64,000 nucleotides of DNA from CAWUKT01 sp964352215 (GCA_964352215.1 CAYGRE010000021.1:13103-77102), one strand, 5' to 3'. Shown: positions 18,851 to 28,476, counted from the first letter of the stretch. Numbers and translations: made by a program. Notes: a model not told the origin generated them from the letters alone.

Positions 18851-19709
18851 TACCCTCCTTTCCCAATGGCAGGTCCAGCTGATTGGCAACCATTCCCGGT
18901 TGGTGAATGCCAAGCGCCAGGTCCACCAAGCCATCCAACTGGTTTCCCATGTCAGTCGGAATATTCTTCCCACCCATCCGTGGGACATCTTTGGCAACCT
19001 GGAATGGAACCGGGAACTGGATATGTTTCTGGGATGGACGGTCCCCGGTCGGTTTGACCTCCGGGCTGGCTTGCGTGTTTCAGATCTCACCCTGCACCTC
19101 TGTACGCCTCAGGGGCGTTCTTTCAAAGAGTTTATCCTGCATGGAAAAACCTACCTAGAAGGATTCAATTGGCTGAAGGAAGAAATTCAGGAATTCGGCA
19201 TTGACAGTTCTGCGATGACCACAGATCTTCCCTACGACATCCCCGCTTATCCCCAGGCCAAAGACGCGCCTTTCGATTATTCAGATCAAAAAGCCTTTGC
19301 AGATTTTGCCCGCACCTTTTCCAATGCTGCTCTGATCCTCCATCATGTGGCCGATTTGCACCCGATCTGGCAACACATCAGGACCTGGCCCCACCACTTT
19401 GACATTTCCTCACGGCGCGGGTTCAAAGTCGAAGGAAAACCAGCTCACATGGGAATCGGATATTCTCCGGGAGATGACCACAATTATCCGGAGCCCTACT
19501 GGCACCTGACTTTTTCGCCCTTTGACCATGTCGACTTGGATAAGCTACCTGAATTGCCCGGAAACCTGAGCTGGCATACTGAACGTTGGCTGGGGGTGGT
19601 TCTCGCATGGAAGGACATTGTTAAGGAAACAACCGCCAAAGGGCAATTGGATCAGGTGTTGACCCTTGTCAATGAGGGGATGGCTTTTTTGGAGGAGGTT
19701 ACCTCTTAA
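18840..19709 (+). CDS. Conserved protein of unknown function (WPHHFD / SPGD-EPY motifs)
   Basis: A 289-residue soluble protein without signal peptide or membrane helix. The gene overlaps the glycosyltransferase by 11 bases. I recognise no named domain. Visible marks are a His-rich segment RTWPHHFD beginning just before W183, then GIGYSPGDDHNYPEPYW about 25 residues later; I recall this pair of motifs from uncharacterised bacterial proteins. The histidines and acidic residues could form a metal site (inference). It closes the FAD/formyltransferase/GT39 run; no function is assigned. Confidence 0.6.
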   Translation: MNYDTLLSQWQVQLIGNHSRLVNAKRQVHQAIQLVSHVSRNILPTHPWDIFGNLEWNRELDMFLGWTVPGRFDLRAGLRVSDLTLHLCTPQGRSFKEFILHGKTYLEGFNWLKEEIQEFGIDSSAMTTDLPYDIPAYPQAKDAPFDYSDQKAFADFARTFSNAALILHHVADLHPIWQHIRTWPHHFDISSRRGFKVEGKPAHMGIGYSPGDDHNYPEPYWHLTFSPFDHVDLDKLPELPGNLSWHTERWLGVVLAWKDIVKETTAKGQLDQVLTLVNEGMAFLEEVTS

Positions 19710-19822
19710 AGCTAGCCTGGATCAGACATAGACAGTAAGCTATTCCTCGAGATCACCGATCAGCAAGGCAAAACCATTTAGGCCATTGGCAGTTTAATTC
19801 TGAAATCAATCCTCACCTTCAG

Positions 19823-20527
19823 ATGATGAAAATCCTTACAATCGCACTTTTCCTTTCCTTCTCAGTTTCGTTCCTCTCCGCTCAGACTGATGGCGTTTCT
19901 GAAATAATCATACTCGAGAAGAAGCTGAGCCACAACTTCAACCTCGCCATTGCTACCAATGGTTCTGCCGCGGTACTCAGTCCCTCCTATTTTCAGACCT
20001 GGCATCTCGGCAAAAAGAGGGCCATTCAGTTGAGTTATGGGGTGAGGCATTCTCATTATTTCGGAAAAGACAGACAGCATTTATCCGCCCCTCCTGAGTT
20101 TTATGGAGATGAGGAGGCCACAGATTCAGTCTTTGTCAGCGATCCTAAAATGGGAAATATAGTCCTGTTCATCGGTGCGAGCTACCTGATCAAAAACCGG
20201 GTTGAGCTTGGGTTCAATATAGATGCAGTCGGATATACCTTTGGAGGTGACCGCGATGGAATCTTCACCAGCAGCGGCGTGGAAACTCCTGTGACCGTCA
20301 ATCCAGGGTCGATTTCCGCCTTGTTGGTGGGCGCAAATGACATTGGCATGGTCAAAGTAGAGATATTCGCCGGCTACAAGTTCAACCGGAAGTGGTCTGC
20401 ACGCCTTGGGATCATGAACCTGTTTACGGAATACCGGACCCCTACGGAAATCCAAGTGGGAAATACCCGGTTCAGGGCCGAGTCCAGAATGCCACATTTA
20501 TCTGTCACCTATACACCTGACTTCTAA
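19823..20527 (+). CDS. Predicted outer-membrane beta-barrel protein, unknown function
   Basis: A 234-residue protein with a signal peptide (MMKILTIALFLSFSVSFLSAQ). The mature part alternates polar and aromatic residues in strands, for example AIQLSYGVRHSHYFG, VELGFNIDAVGYTFGG, VKVEIFAGYKFNRKWSARLGIMNLFTEY, and ends MPHLSVTYTPDF with a C-terminal aromatic, as expected for a small barrel. No family recognised. It is followed after 57 bases by the amine oxidase. Confidence 0.6.
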   Translation: MMKILTIALFLSFSVSFLSAQTDGVSEIIILEKKLSHNFNLAIATNGSAAVLSPSYFQTWHLGKKRAIQLSYGVRHSHYFGKDRQHLSAPPEFYGDEEATDSVFVSDPKMGNIVLFIGASYLIKNRVELGFNIDAVGYTFGGDRDGIFTSSGVETPVTVNPGSISALLVGANDIGMVKVEIFAGYKFNRKWSARLGIMNLFTEYRTPTEIQVGNTRFRAESRMPHLSVTYTPDF

Positions 20528-20545
20528 GCGGTATTCTAAGTATAT

Positions 20546-20582
20546 TTATGGAATCAAAGATTACCAGATATTGATTCCATAA
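20546..20582 (+). promoter_or_regulatory. Perfect 12-bp inverted repeat abutting the amine oxidase start
   Basis: TTATGGAATCAA (20546-20557) and TTGATTCCATAA (20571-20582) are exact inverted repeats around a 13-base loop. The right arm ends two bases before the ATG at 20585. It may be an operator, or an RNA hairpin that covers the ribosome-binding region. There is no T-tract, so a terminator for the upstream gene is less likely. Confidence 0.5.
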
Positions 20583-20584
20583 GC

Positions 20585-21949
20585 ATGGACAGAAGAGAAT
20601 TCATCAAGCGTACCGCTATGGGAGTTTCGGCTGCCATAGTTATCCCCTCACTCTTTACAGGATGCAAAGAAGACCTCAGTCCAATAACGACGGACAAGCG
20701 GATCGTGATCATCGGGGCAGGGATCGCCGGACTGCGGGCGGCCCACTATTTCCGGCAGCGCGGGGTGGAAGTCACCGTTTTGGAAGCGCAGGACAAGATC
20801 GGCGGGAGGATCAGAACGAACCGCACCCTCGGAATTCCCTTTGATGAAGGGGCCAGTTGGATACACGGATCTGGACGTAAAAACCCGATCACCGACCTGG
20901 CAGCGGCCGCTGGAGCCACCACCTTCACCACCGACGATGAGAGTGTGGCCGTATTTGATACCAACGGTTCACAATACAGTGAGGACGCCACCGATGAAGC
21001 CGAGAAGGATTTTGAAAAGATCGTCAAGAACCTGTCCGGTTCCAGTGCCCAAAGTTTCTCCGAAGCTTTCTTCGCGGAGAATGGTCAATATGCCGGAGAC
21101 CGCTTTTGGACCTATATGCTTTCGGCCTATTTGGAATTTGATTACGGAGCCGACATAGACCAATTGTCCTCTCAGTATTATGACGACGATGAAGCCTACC
21201 GTGGAGACGAAGCTCTGATCACCAATGGTTATGACACCATCACCGAATACCTGGCAGATGGGATAAGCATCGAGTTAAATACCAGGGTGGAAGCTATTGA
21301 TTATTCCGGTTCAGAAATCATGATTACCACCGACAATGGTGGATTCCTTGCGGATTATGTGCTTGTGGCGGTTCCCCTCGGTGTTCTCAAGCAAAATACA
21401 ATTGCCTTTTCCCCCTCCCTCCCTGCCAGCAAGCAAAATGCCATTGATGGGCTGCAGATGGGCAATGTAAACAAATACCTCTGTATTTGGGATGCTCCCT
21501 TTTGGGACACCAACCTGCAATACATCGGTTATACCCCGGAGGAGAAGGGTAAATTCAACTACTTCCTCAACGTTCGGAAATACAGTGATACCAATGCACT
21601 GATGACATTTACCTTTGGGGATTATTCGGTGCAGGCTGAGCAAAAAAGCGATGCGGAGATCATGACAGAGATTACCGACCACTTACGAGTGATTTATGGC
21701 AGCAGCGTGCCCGTCCCCACCCAAATGCTGAGAACGCAGTGGAATACCAATATAAATGCTTTTGGTTCCTATTCTTTTGTGGGCAAAGGGGCAAACGCAA
21801 CGGCTTATGATGACCTTTCCGGAGAAGTCGACAATAAACTCTTCTTTGCAGGGGAACATACCTCGAAGGATTACCGGGGAACGGTTCACGGGGCATACGA
21901 AAGTGGTGAAAGGGAAGCCAAGCGGATTGCCGAATTGCTGGAGGCTTAA
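20585..21949 (+). CDS. Flavin monoamine oxidase family protein, Tat-exported
   Basis: A 454-residue flavin amine oxidase. The N-terminus MDRREFIKRTAMGVSAA is a twin-arginine signal, ending FTGC27, which may be a lipobox. The dinucleotide motif is IVIIGAGIAGLRAAHYF (about 40-56), followed by VLEAQDKIGGRIRTNR. Further marks are GASWIHGSG, VAVPLGVLKQNTIAFSP and the C-terminal FFAGEHTSKDYRGTVHGAYESG, which holds the FAD. Substrates in this family include polyamines and aromatic amines. Folded export via Tat fits a flavin-loaded periplasmic enzyme. Confidence 0.9.
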   Translation: MDRREFIKRTAMGVSAAIVIPSLFTGCKEDLSPITTDKRIVIIGAGIAGLRAAHYFRQRGVEVTVLEAQDKIGGRIRTNRTLGIPFDEGASWIHGSGRKNPITDLAAAAGATTFTTDDESVAVFDTNGSQYSEDATDEAEKDFEKIVKNLSGSSAQSFSEAFFAENGQYAGDRFWTYMLSAYLEFDYGADIDQLSSQYYDDDEAYRGDEALITNGYDTITEYLADGISIELNTRVEAIDYSGSEIMITTDNGGFLADYVLVAVPLGVLKQNTIAFSPSLPASKQNAIDGLQMGNVNKYLCIWDAPFWDTNLQYIGYTPEEKGKFNYFLNVRKYSDTNALMTFTFGDYSVQAEQKSDAEIMTEITDHLRVIYGSSVPVPTQMLRTQWNTNINAFGSYSFVGKGANATAYDDLSGEVDNKLFFAGEHTSKDYRGTVHGAYESGEREAKRIAELLEA

Positions 21950-21955
21950 GGTCAC

Positions 21956-23080
21956 CTAAACCGCAACTGGCTGCGGTGGCTGGGGTTGTTTGGCCTCAAT
22001 ACGTGGCCCCCGACCCAGATTCCGCAACATCTTGAAGTGATTGAGAATCGCGATTCCGAAGGTTTTCTGGGAATGGTAAGGAATATTGAATTCCTTGGTC
22101 GTCTCCTGGATGATCTTCGACACGCCCGGATAGTGGACATGGCAAATATTGGGAAACAGATGGTGTTCCACCTGATAATTCAAGCCACCGATCAACCAGG
22201 TCAGTACCCGGTTGTTCATAGCGAAATTGGCAGTGGTCTGAAGTTGGTGGACGGCAAAGTCTTCCTCCACGGTGCTCCCTTCGGGCAACATGAATTCAGT
22301 ATCAGGGATCACATGTGCTGATTGGAAGATCAGAGTCATGAAGATACCCGCAGCCACGTGCATGGTAAGGAACAAAAGAAGCACCATACCGGGTGAGACG
22401 GGCATTACCAAAATGGGAAGGACAATATAGACACCGATATAAACGATCTTCCAGAATATGATGCGTGAATAGACCCGGCGAAAATCCTTGCCGGGCTTGA
22501 TCAATCCCATCTTTCTGTACTCAAATGGTTTAAAATAGTCTTTTCTGACGACCCAGAGGAGGGTCGAGATACTGTACAACACAATGGCATAGAGGTGCTG
22601 GTAGCGGTGGAACCACTTCAAGGGTTGAAAGGGACTGAATCGGAGCACGTACCGGTATTCTATATCCGCATCTGCACCTTCAATATTGGTGTAGGTATGG
22701 TGAAGCACGTTGTGCTGGATCTTCCATATCTCAGGAGCGACCCCTAACACAATAGCTGGAATGTCCATCATCCACTTGCCTGAACTCTTGGGAGAGAAGG
22801 AACCGTGCAAGGCATCATGCATAATGCTGGTGCCAATCAGGGTAACTCCGATCCCCATCAAAGTAAAGATTCCAAACAGGGCTAACAAGTTGGTAACCAG
22901 TCCAGAAAGTGCCAGTGCATAAAGTGAAAAGAAACCTCCAAGAATGACCGCGGACTTGATGTACATTTCCCGGTTAGCATTGCGAGGGATCTCATTATCC
23001 CGAAAATAGGCGTTGACCCTCTTCCTCAAGGTGGTGGAAAAGTCCTGGTGAACGGCTCGGGAGAATTTATATTTGATCAT
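21956..23080 (-). CDS. Membrane fatty-acid (acyl-CoA/lipid) desaturase
   Basis: A 374-residue integral membrane desaturase with three histidine boxes: H88DALH92, H123NVLHH128 and QVEH306H307, the last with Q in place of H as in front-end (delta-5/6 type) desaturases. Membrane segments lie near 42-82, 105-118, 160-178 and 208-255. No fused cytochrome b5 is present. It introduces a cis double bond into membrane fatty acids using a di-iron centre. It is convergent with the amine oxidase (6-base gap) and divergent from the histidine kinase; a 24-base dyad lies 20 bases before its start. Confidence 0.9.
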   Translation of the reverse strand: MIKYKFSRAVHQDFSTTLRKRVNAYFRDNEIPRNANREMYIKSAVILGGFFSLYALALSGLVTNLLALFGIFTLMGIGVTLIGTSIMHDALHGSFSPKSSGKWMMDIPAIVLGVAPEIWKIQHNVLHHTYTNIEGADADIEYRYVLRFSPFQPLKWFHRYQHLYAIVLYSISTLLWVVRKDYFKPFEYRKMGLIKPGKDFRRVYSRIIFWKIVYIGVYIVLPILVMPVSPGMVLLLFLTMHVAAGIFMTLIFQSAHVIPDTEFMLPEGSTVEEDFAVHQLQTTANFAMNNRVLTWLIGGLNYQVEHHLFPNICHVHYPGVSKIIQETTKEFNIPYHSQKTFGIAILNHFKMLRNLGRGPRIEAKQPQPPQPVAV

Positions 23081-23099
23081 ATATGCTTCTACTAATTAT

Positions 23100-23123
23100 A
23101 AGAACACACAAGTGTCTGTTCTT
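23100..23123. promoter_or_regulatory. 24-bp imperfect palindrome upstream of the desaturase
   Basis: AAGAACACACA and TGTCTGTTCTT form 11-base arms with one mismatch around a 2-base centre (AG). The site lies between divergent genes, 20 bases before the desaturase ATG and 137 before the kinase start. Size and symmetry suit a TetR-type or similar dimeric repressor, and desaturase genes are commonly under TetR-family control; the regulator itself is not in the window. Confidence 0.5.
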
Positions 23124-23259
23124 TATCGATCAGCAAATACAAACTTCGCCAATCCTACCCGATAATCCCAAATCCACCAGTGATTATGTATTTTCTTTTC
23201 TGAAATTGCTTCCATCTTACTATGTTGGATTGTCTTAAACGTCATATAAAGCTTCGCAA

Positions 23260-25731
23260 GTGTTGTCAACCCTCACTCTAAGAACTCTTCGTGTTTACCG
23301 TGTTGTAGGCCTGGTACTTTCTACAATCATTATAGGAATCCCTTTTGTGATCCCACCCGACGATGTGGTGGTGGATCCCTTTTGGTTGCGGATTGTTTTG
23401 GCATCCGTTGTCCTTCTGGTCAGTATTGGCAACTATTTCAGCCCCTTCCTACGACGCTATTTTCTCTATTTCGTAAATGGCTATGCAACCGTTTTGTGCA
23501 TCTGGCTGTTGTGGTTGGCCTTCATCAATAACCTCAGACTAGACTTCGCTCCCACTGCGATCGTAGCCATTCTGGCTGCCGGGGTCACCTTCAGAAATTC
23601 CATTCTCCTCTGGATTTTCACTGGCTCCCTTTTTCTATTGTCGTTTTTCTTCATCCCTTTGAGCACCGACCCGGTTTTCAATCCCTATTACTTCATCATG
23701 GTCGAACTCATCGGCATGATCGGTCTTTCCGTCCTGATGTCCAGTCTGATCGCAGACCGGGAGAAAATCAGAATGCTTGAGAAGCGACAACGGGTAGTGA
23801 CGGTTTCTGCCTTTGAATACAGTGATACTGGGATTTTGGTGATCGATCTGGAGGGAAATATCCTCGAGGTAAACCCAAGATTTCTTGAATTAATGGAACT
23901 CACCTCATTCAAGGTTGAAGCCCAAGGATCTAAAATGCCCTTGCCTTCCATGCTTGACCTTATAAAGGACAAAGAGAGCTTTCTGGCACTCAGCAAAGAA
24001 GGTGAATTATCCCTTGAAAAGCACCTTTACCAAAAGTTCCAATTGAAGAATGGCCGGTATATGGAACGGTTCAGCAAACCTTTGTTGCTGGAGGGTTCCC
24101 CCATTGGTCGGATCTGGTTCTACCATGACGTGACCAAGCAGGTGCTGGAGCGCATACAAGCCGAACGGAAACGAGAATTGCTGGAAGCAGAAAATGCAGC
24201 GCTGACCGAATTGGCTGCTGCAACCAGCGACCCTGAGTACAACTTGAGCACTGCCGTAAAGCAGATCGCCCAGATCGGAAAGGATTGGCTAAAGGTGGAC
24301 CGTGCTGCAATTTGGATCATCTCTGAGCAAGGTGATCACTGGCAATGTTTTCTGGAAATGAGCAATGATTCCATTCTGGAATTGCCTGATAAAACCATTC
24401 AATCCTCTGACCTCAGTAAATTTATAGGTCTGGGTTCGGCATCCAGGCTACTCAAAGTAACTGACAAAACACAAATGCATGAGGTTGGAGAACTGCCGGT
24501 GTGTATACCCGAATTGCAAAATACAGCCTTTCTGATTGTTCCGATTCGACCGGCGGGTGTCCTGAGGGGATTCATCCTGGCCCAGGAAAACAAGCCGGCT
24601 CACAATTGGGGAGATGAAGAACTTGGCTTTGCAGCGTCCCTGGGAGATATCGGAGCCATGATCATGGAATCATTAGAGCGGAGACGCAGTGAAAATGCCT
24701 TGAAGAAGTCGCTTGCCCAGAACCGCACCATCGTCAATGCAGTGCCCGACTTGTTGCTGCGCATGGATCAATACGGCCTTCTCATCGACCTGAAAATTCC
24801 CGAGAGCTTTGAATTTCAAAAGATTGTAAGCACCCCTGCCAAAGACCTCTTTGAACTCTTTCCAGATGCCCTTGCTGAGAAGATTCTGGAGAATGCTCAA
24901 TTAACAGTTGTCAGCAGAGAAATTGCCCATTTTGAGCAGGAATTAAAGATCGAAGGCCAAACCCAGGATTTTGAGATTCGAATCGCCAGCAGTGGTGAAA
25001 TGGAAGCACTGGTGATGATCAGGGATGTTACTTTGCGTAAAACCACCGAACGTCAGCTGATTCAACGCAATTTTGAGCTGGACAGTTTCGTCTACCGTGC
25101 CTCACATGACCTCAAGGCCCCATTGAATTCCCTGATGGGATTGATCGAAATTGTCCGGGAGCAGGAACAGGCTCCCAATATCATCACCTATCTGGACTTG
25201 ATGGACCGATCGGTAGTCAAGTTGGATACCTTCATTAAGAATCTGACGGAGTTCTCCCAGATCAACCGAATGCAGTTGAGCAAAGATGAAGTTGATTTGA
25301 AGGAGATGGTCAACGAGATTTTTGAATCCCTTAAATACATGGACGAAGGGAAGAAGATCACCAAAAAGGTCATTCACCCCGGTAAAACAAAATTTATAGG
25401 TGACCGCTTCCACCTCGAAGTCGTCGTCGCCAATTTGATTTCCAATGCGCTGAAGTATCATGACCATCAAAAGGAGGCCCCTTTTGTGGAGGTAGAAGTT
25501 GAATTCGGGTTTCAGATGGTCGAAATTTTAGTGCGGGACAATGGAATTGGCATACCTGCCGAGTTTCAGGATCGTTTATTTGAGCTTTTCTTCAGGGCCT
25601 CCAATCAATCATTCGGGTCGGGCCTGGGCTTGTACATCCTTCGGAATGCAGTGGACAAACTCAATGGTACCATTGAACTGGAATCCAAAGAAGGGGTAGG
25701 CTCTACTTTCAAGGTGACCATCCCGCAATAA
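23260..25731 (+). CDS. Membrane PAS/GAF sensor histidine kinase
   Basis: An 823-residue kinase beginning at GTG (23260; TTG at 23263 is the next option). Residues about 10-165 contain five or six membrane helices; a PAS domain follows (about 180-290, DTGILVIDLEGNILEVN), then a GAF domain (about 320-470), a second PAS-like segment (about 485-600), HisKA with H616 in RASHDLKAPLNSLMG, and HATPase with NLISNALKYHD, DNGIGIP and GSGLGLYI. No receiver domain is fused and no response regulator is adjacent, so it is an orphan in this window. Confidence 0.9.
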   Translation: MLSTLTLRTLRVYRVVGLVLSTIIIGIPFVIPPDDVVVDPFWLRIVLASVVLLVSIGNYFSPFLRRYFLYFVNGYATVLCIWLLWLAFINNLRLDFAPTAIVAILAAGVTFRNSILLWIFTGSLFLLSFFFIPLSTDPVFNPYYFIMVELIGMIGLSVLMSSLIADREKIRMLEKRQRVVTVSAFEYSDTGILVIDLEGNILEVNPRFLELMELTSFKVEAQGSKMPLPSMLDLIKDKESFLALSKEGELSLEKHLYQKFQLKNGRYMERFSKPLLLEGSPIGRIWFYHDVTKQVLERIQAERKRELLEAENAALTELAAATSDPEYNLSTAVKQIAQIGKDWLKVDRAAIWIISEQGDHWQCFLEMSNDSILELPDKTIQSSDLSKFIGLGSASRLLKVTDKTQMHEVGELPVCIPELQNTAFLIVPIRPAGVLRGFILAQENKPAHNWGDEELGFAASLGDIGAMIMESLERRRSENALKKSLAQNRTIVNAVPDLLLRMDQYGLLIDLKIPESFEFQKIVSTPAKDLFELFPDALAEKILENAQLTVVSREIAHFEQELKIEGQTQDFEIRIASSGEMEALVMIRDVTLRKTTERQLIQRNFELDSFVYRASHDLKAPLNSLMGLIEIVREQEQAPNIITYLDLMDRSVVKLDTFIKNLTEFSQINRMQLSKDEVDLKEMVNEIFESLKYMDEGKKITKKVIHPGKTKFIGDRFHLEVVVANLISNALKYHDHQKEAPFVEVEVEFGFQMVEILVRDNGIGIPAEFQDRLFELFFRASNQSFGSGLGLYILRNAVDKLNGTIELESKEGVGSTFKVTIPQ

Positions 25732-25793
25732 AAGAACTGACATCGCTCAGGTGGTATTTCCAGAAAAAGCGATAATTTTGCTTCGGAATAGTA

Positions 25794-26804
25794 ATGAAAG
25801 GCCTTCGTCATATCTCTTCAAGGACGCTCCCCTCCTTTCGTCCGCTGGTATTTCTGCTGGCCGGGATTGGATTCGGAGCTGTGGTTCTCGCCCTTCAGCA
25901 ACCCAGGCTGATGGGTGATCCTGAAGTGAAGATCGCCTTGGGTGAGAAGCTGTTCTTTGATCCGGTTCTCTCCCTGGATTCCAGTATCTCCTGCGCCAGT
26001 TGTCACCAGCCTGACCACGCCTTCGCCGATACGGTTGCCCTGTCCAAGGGAGTCAATGGGCTTTTGGGAACCCGGAATACTCCCTCTGTGATGAACATGG
26101 CTTTCCGGCCCTATTTCTTCTATGATGGACGTGCGGCCTCCCTTGAGCACCAGGTGTCCGGCCCCATTGAGAATCCAGTAGAAATGAACCTTCCTTATGC
26201 GGAGGCTGTTGCCAGGGTCAGTTCTTCCCCTGAATACCAGCAAATGTTTCTGGATGCTTATGATGCCAAACCAGATTCCATTCTTCTGCTCTCAGCCATC
26301 GCCGATTTTGTAAGAAGCCTCGAAAGCCAGGGCAATGCCCCACATGACCTGTGGCTCAACGATATTGACGACGATGCCTTGAATGCATCGCAATTGAGAG
26401 GTCGCGACCTCTTCCTCGAAAAAGGGAAGTGCTTCGATTGTCACTTTGGTCCCGACTTCACGGGGGATGAATTCAGAAGTATCGGTCTCTACGATGGAGA
26501 AAAGTACACCGACAAAGGCCGCTTCGACATCAGCAAAGACTCCAGTGACCTGGGGAAATTCAAGGTTCCGGGGTTGCGCAATATAGAGTTTACCGCTCCT
26601 TATATGCATGATGGTAGCTTTGAGACCCTGGAAGAAGTCATCGAATACTATGACGATCCCTATCAATTCGTGTCACAACCCATCAATATGGACACCCTGA
26701 TGCTGGAACCCCTTCACCTCTCGGTTGAAGAGAAAGCCGACCTGCTTGCATTCCTGATTTCGCTCTCTGATCCCCGCATTCCCTACAGTACCGAATCCGA
26801 ATAG
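25794..26804 (+). CDS. Di-haem cytochrome c peroxidase (CcpA/MauG family)
   Basis: A 336-residue protein with an N-terminal membrane anchor or signal (about 18-35). Two haem c sites are visible: C67ASCH71 and a second CFDCH near 213-217. FFYDGRAASLEHQVSGPIENPVEM and the distal methionine segment APYMHDGSFETLEEVIEYYD are typical of bacterial di-haem peroxidases that reduce hydrogen peroxide in the periplasm. It is the gene after the histidine kinase, 62 bases away, with its own likely start at ATG 25794. Confidence 0.93.
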   Translation: MKGLRHISSRTLPSFRPLVFLLAGIGFGAVVLALQQPRLMGDPEVKIALGEKLFFDPVLSLDSSISCASCHQPDHAFADTVALSKGVNGLLGTRNTPSVMNMAFRPYFFYDGRAASLEHQVSGPIENPVEMNLPYAEAVARVSSSPEYQQMFLDAYDAKPDSILLLSAIADFVRSLESQGNAPHDLWLNDIDDDALNASQLRGRDLFLEKGKCFDCHFGPDFTGDEFRSIGLYDGEKYTDKGRFDISKDSSDLGKFKVPGLRNIEFTAPYMHDGSFETLEEVIEYYDDPYQFVSQPINMDTLMLEPLHLSVEEKADLLAFLISLSDPRIPYSTESE

Positions 26805-26923
26805 GATCAGTTTGAGGTGAGATTTGCAACAAAAGGGAAAATCGTTCCGAATGGGAAAAAAGCCTTAGCTTCGTGCCATCAATAATGCCTTACGCTGAAA
26901 GAGATACCCAACTCATTAATTGA

Positions 26924-27856
26924 ATGCAAAAACCCAAAATGGCGCCGAAGAATCTGGCAGAGTGGAAACGTGGCGGCACCTACTATATTTATAAAAACCG
27001 CCGGGTATTCTACCAAAAAGTGGAAGCTGGTGAAAGAGAGACCATTGTATTCATCCATGGCTTCCCTACTGCTTCCTGGGATTTCCATAAGATCTGGGCT
27101 CCCCTGGCCAAAGAGTACAACCTGATCGCTCCTGACCTGCTCGGCTTTGGCTACTCAGACAAGCCGAAGCGGTACCATTATTCGATCAATGACCAGACCG
27201 ATTTGATCATTGCGCTGATTCAGTCCCGTTCGCTGAGCAAAGTCAAAATCATCGCCCATGATTATGGGGCTACCATTGCCCAGGAGTTGATGGCCAGGGC
27301 CAACCATGGAAACCTCCCCTTCAGAATTGAGAAGGTTGTTTTGCTGAATGCTGGTCTGTTTCCAGATGCACATCGCCCTACCGCGGTTCAGAAGTTATTG
27401 TTGTCACCCCTGGGAGGATTTCTTACCCGTTTCATGGGGAGCAAGCAATTGGGACGGAGTTTGAAAAAGGTATTTGGTACTGAAACCAAACCCTCGCACC
27501 GGGAGATCAACGAGTTTTGGTCGCTAATTGAAGAGCAGGAAGGTAACCGGTTGGTTCATAAGTTGATGCATTACGTTGGGGATCGTAAGGTCCATTCAGA
27601 TCGGTGGGTGGAAGCTCTCAAGACCAGAGGAATTCCCAAGTTATTTATCAATGGGCTTGCGGATCCTGTATCTGGTGCACACATGGCTGACAAGTATACC
27701 GAAGAGGTACCACAGCCAAATGTTGTTCGCCTGGAAGGGATTGGACATTACCCTCAGTTGGAGGCACCTGAAAAAGTACTCCGGGCCATTGCCGAATTCT
27801 TCCAAACCAAAAAAGTAGTTCAAGGTTTTTCTAGTACCCGTAATATTGATTCGTAA
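26924..27856 (+). CDS. Alpha/beta hydrolase with Asp nucleophile (epoxide hydrolase/haloalkane dehalogenase-like)
   Basis: A 310-residue cytosolic alpha/beta-hydrolase. The oxyanion motif is H45GFP48, followed by DLLGFGYSDKP. The nucleophile elbow is AHD113YGATIAQEL, with aspartate rather than serine, which points to the epoxide hydrolase/haloalkane dehalogenase branch. The acid residue is probably in GLADPVSG and the base is the His of GIGHYPQLEAPE. Substrate unknown. It starts 119 bases after the peroxidase gene. Confidence 0.87.
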   Translation: MQKPKMAPKNLAEWKRGGTYYIYKNRRVFYQKVEAGERETIVFIHGFPTASWDFHKIWAPLAKEYNLIAPDLLGFGYSDKPKRYHYSINDQTDLIIALIQSRSLSKVKIIAHDYGATIAQELMARANHGNLPFRIEKVVLLNAGLFPDAHRPTAVQKLLLSPLGGFLTRFMGSKQLGRSLKKVFGTETKPSHREINEFWSLIEEQEGNRLVHKLMHYVGDRKVHSDRWVEALKTRGIPKLFINGLADPVSGAHMADKYTEEVPQPNVVRLEGIGHYPQLEAPEKVLRAIAEFFQTKKVVQGFSSTRNIDS

Positions 27857-27929
27857 ATTTAACCGATGAACATCCTATCATTCTGAAGGTGGGCTGTTGT
27901 CCGATTTAAGACTGCTATCAGATACTACT

Positions 27930-28382
27930 ATGAAGAATATTTTTGATGCCAAGGTTACTTCTGATTTAAAGGGAAGGCTCGACGAGCTGACGGCTGAGTC
28001 ACAACCCAAATGGGGAAAGATGAGTGTAGGGCAAATGCTGGCGCATGTCAATGTCACCTACGAGATGGCCTATACTGATCAGCACGCTAAACCCAATGGT
28101 TTTATGCGTTTCATGCTCAAAACCTTCCTGAAGCCCATCGTATGTGGAGAAAAGCCCTACAAGCCAAACTCACGAACCGCCCCTGCCTTCTTGCAAACCG
28201 AGCCCAAGGTATTCGAAACTGAAAAGGAGCGACTGATAGCTTTTCTGAACAAGACGGTAGAATTGGGAGCGTCTCATTTTGAGCAGAAAGAGTCCAATTC
28301 CTTTGGCAAACTGACCAGCAAAGAGTGGAACAATATGTTCTACAAGCACCTGGACCACCACTTCCGGCAATTTGGGGTCTAA
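27930..28382 (+). CDS. DUF1569 (DinB-like) protein
   Basis: I choose the ATG at 27930 (150 residues) over the upstream TTG. The protein fits the DUF1569/DinB four-helix family: KMSVGQMLAHVNVTYEMAY carries the first metal-ligand His and HLDHHFRQFG at the C-terminus supplies the other two. Members are thought to be metal-dependent transferases; the reaction is not known. The gene follows the alpha/beta hydrolase by 73 bases. Confidence 0.83.
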   Translation: MKNIFDAKVTSDLKGRLDELTAESQPKWGKMSVGQMLAHVNVTYEMAYTDQHAKPNGFMRFMLKTFLKPIVCGEKPYKPNSRTAPAFLQTEPKVFETEKERLIAFLNKTVELGASHFEQKESNSFGKLTSKEWNNMFYKHLDHHFRQFGV

Positions 28383-28476
28383 ATCCTCAGACTAACATTT
28401 TAAAGTTCATTTGGAAAAGTCCTGATTCTTCAGCTCATTGTTGGTCAGGAAAAATCACTCTAATATTCTATTCCGT

